A DNA stretch of 64,000 nucleotides, taken from the NCBI RefSeq assembly GCF_030866805.1, contig NZ_CP133019.1, positions 3,038,001-3,102,000 on the forward strand, in the 5' to 3' direction. Within the stretch, counting starts at the first letter, position 1. Each line of letters starts with the position of its first letter. The stretch is from Microbacterium terrisoli (lineage in GTDB: Bacteria > Actinomycetota > Actinomycetes > Actinomycetales > Microbacteriaceae). The notes under the pieces were generated by a model. That model was not told where the DNA came from and did no database searches. It saw nothing but the letters and a program-made list of their open reading frames with translations. Below are positions 63,173 through 64,000 of this stretch, one piece after another. Position numbers and translations under genes: made by a program.

Positions 63173-64000
63173 TCAGGCAGCCCGCCAGCGCGCACGGGTG
63201 GTACCCGCTTTGATCGAGCAGGTCATCGGCGTTCCCTTCACCGTGACGCCGGTCGCCCCGACCGGACTGCAGAACGCCCCGGGATGCACGACCTTCGGAC
63301 TGGCCGGTGCCGACGTGGCCGGCGCCGACGTGGCTGGTGCCGACGTGACCGGCGCCGGGACGGGTGCGGTGCCCACCGCATCCGGCATCAGCGCGATCGT
63401 GCCCGCGGTGGCCGGTTTCTGCGCCGGGCAGGTCTGCAGGATCCGGGTCATGGCGTCGCGCTCGGGCGCGGTCACCCACAGGCGGTACTTCGCCTTGACC
63501 GTGATCTGACGTGCGACGTAGGAGCACCGATAGCCCTTGGCAGGCGGCAGCCAGGTCGCGGCATCCCCTGCGCTCTTCTGCTCATTGACCCGGCCCGTCA
63601 CCGCGAGAAGGTTCAGCGGATCGTTGGCCAGCTCTTCGCGCTGGACCTGGCTCAGCTGCTGCGCGCCCTTCTGCCACGCGTCCATCAGGGCCACGACGTG
63701 GTCGATCTGAACGGCGTTGGACGTGCCGCGTCCGCGCTGGAACGTGACCGTGGTCCCTGTGTACGGATCGTGCAGTGTGCCGGTGAGCACAAGGCAGCCG
63801 TGCGTGCCGGCCTTGATCGTGACGTGCGTCAGGTCACGGCGCAGGATGTCGTTTCGGGTGTCGCAGCCGTTGCGGTCGACGTCCTTCCACGCCTGCCCGA
63901 ACACGACGGGCCGGTCATAGCCGGTCTTGGGTGCGCGGCCCTTCACCGGCAGCGTCTGCAGCAGCGCCAGGGCGGTTCCCGTCGTCGCCGGCGGTCGCGC
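63173..64000 (-). CDS. Secreted HNH-type endonuclease, GmrSD/DUF1524 C-terminal family (5' end outside the window)
   Basis: The frame stays open to the right edge; the visible part begins with a secretion-type sequence reading TLPVKGRAPKTGYDR and lacks its true start. Core motifs: VDRNGCDTRNDILRRDL, QIDHVVALMDAWQKGAQQL with the nuclease His, NDPLNLLAVTGRVNEQKSAG and PAKGYRCSYVARQI. A Thr/Ala/Pro linker (15-bp DNA repeats, about 63300-63360) joins a Cys-pair C-terminal domain (FCSPVGATG; MTCSIKAG). It probably cuts DNA outside the cell, for nutrition or competition. Confidence 0.83.
   Translation of the reverse strand, partial: ARPPATTGTALALLQTLPVKGRAPKTGYDRPVVFGQAWKDVDRNGCDTRNDILRRDLTHVTIKAGTHGCLVLTGTLHDPYTGTTVTFQRGRGTSNAVQIDHVVALMDAWQKGAQQLSQVQREELANDPLNLLAVTGRVNEQKSAGDAATWLPPAKGYRCSYVARQITVKAKYRLWVTAPERDAMTRILQTCPAQKPATAGTIALMPDAVGTAPVPAPVTSAPATSAPATSAPASPKVVHPGAFCSPVGATGVTVKGTPMTCSIKAGTTRARWRAA

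Overview
The window is GC-rich and densely packed, with short or overlapping gene junctions (ATGA and TGATG). Its gene content (type VII secretion genes, WXG100 proteins, a 13E12-type HNH protein, an F420-type ligase, PadR and DUF1048 genes) points to an actinobacterium, most likely a Microbacteriaceae member close to Microbacterium. This is inferred from content and codon style, not from a marker gene. I saw no rRNA, tRNA or CRISPR array.

Layout. 1-5157: a type VII secretion (T7SS) locus. Two WXG100 genes and a truncated gene run leftward; eccD, eccB and mycP run rightward from a divergent control region with a perfect inverted repeat. 5172-10748: an oxidoreductase, a thioesterase, a MOSC protein, an HNH protein, a decayed mrr fragment, a GNAT enzyme and a CofE-like ligase. 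10769-13646: a histidine kinase, response regulator and DUF4097-like protein in one operon. 13815-18117: etfB, etfA and an unusual membrane cytochrome b, divergent from a MarR gene. 18121-18342: two opposed 21-bp repeat arrays. 18437-22641: a PadR/DUF1048/ABC operon, then a divergent ArsR-type/MFS pair. 24257-26077: a three-gene cassette of unknown function whose promoter carries a near copy of the T7SS inverted repeat.

26112-39507 is a large catabolic island. One leftward chain encodes a binding protein, permease, ATPase, isocitrate/tartrate-type dehydrogenase, monooxygenase-fold protein, aconitase, MFS transporter, cupin and Ldh-family dehydrogenase. A rightward chain encodes a GntR regulator, an RraA-family aldolase and an Asp/Glu racemase-family enzyme. 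Together they look like uptake and breakdown of a hydroxy-polycarboxylate. 39634-46666 holds an acyl-CoA dehydrogenase, a thiolase and the methylcitrate cycle (prpD, prpB, prpC) with its GntR regulator, which fits propionyl-CoA disposal. 47734-54810 has two ABC exporter systems. The rest is mostly housekeeping: a Nudix hydrolase, an aldo/keto reductase, RlmN, a TauE/SafE transporter, a nucleosidase, a HAD phosphatase, short-chain dehydrogenases and a crotonase, a DUF488 protein, and a secreted HNH nuclease cut by the right edge.

Two patterns cut across the window. Many genes seem to be leaderless: a TANNNT -10 box lies 6-8 bases before the start codon. Nearly every local regulator has a visible palindromic or repeated candidate operator beside it.
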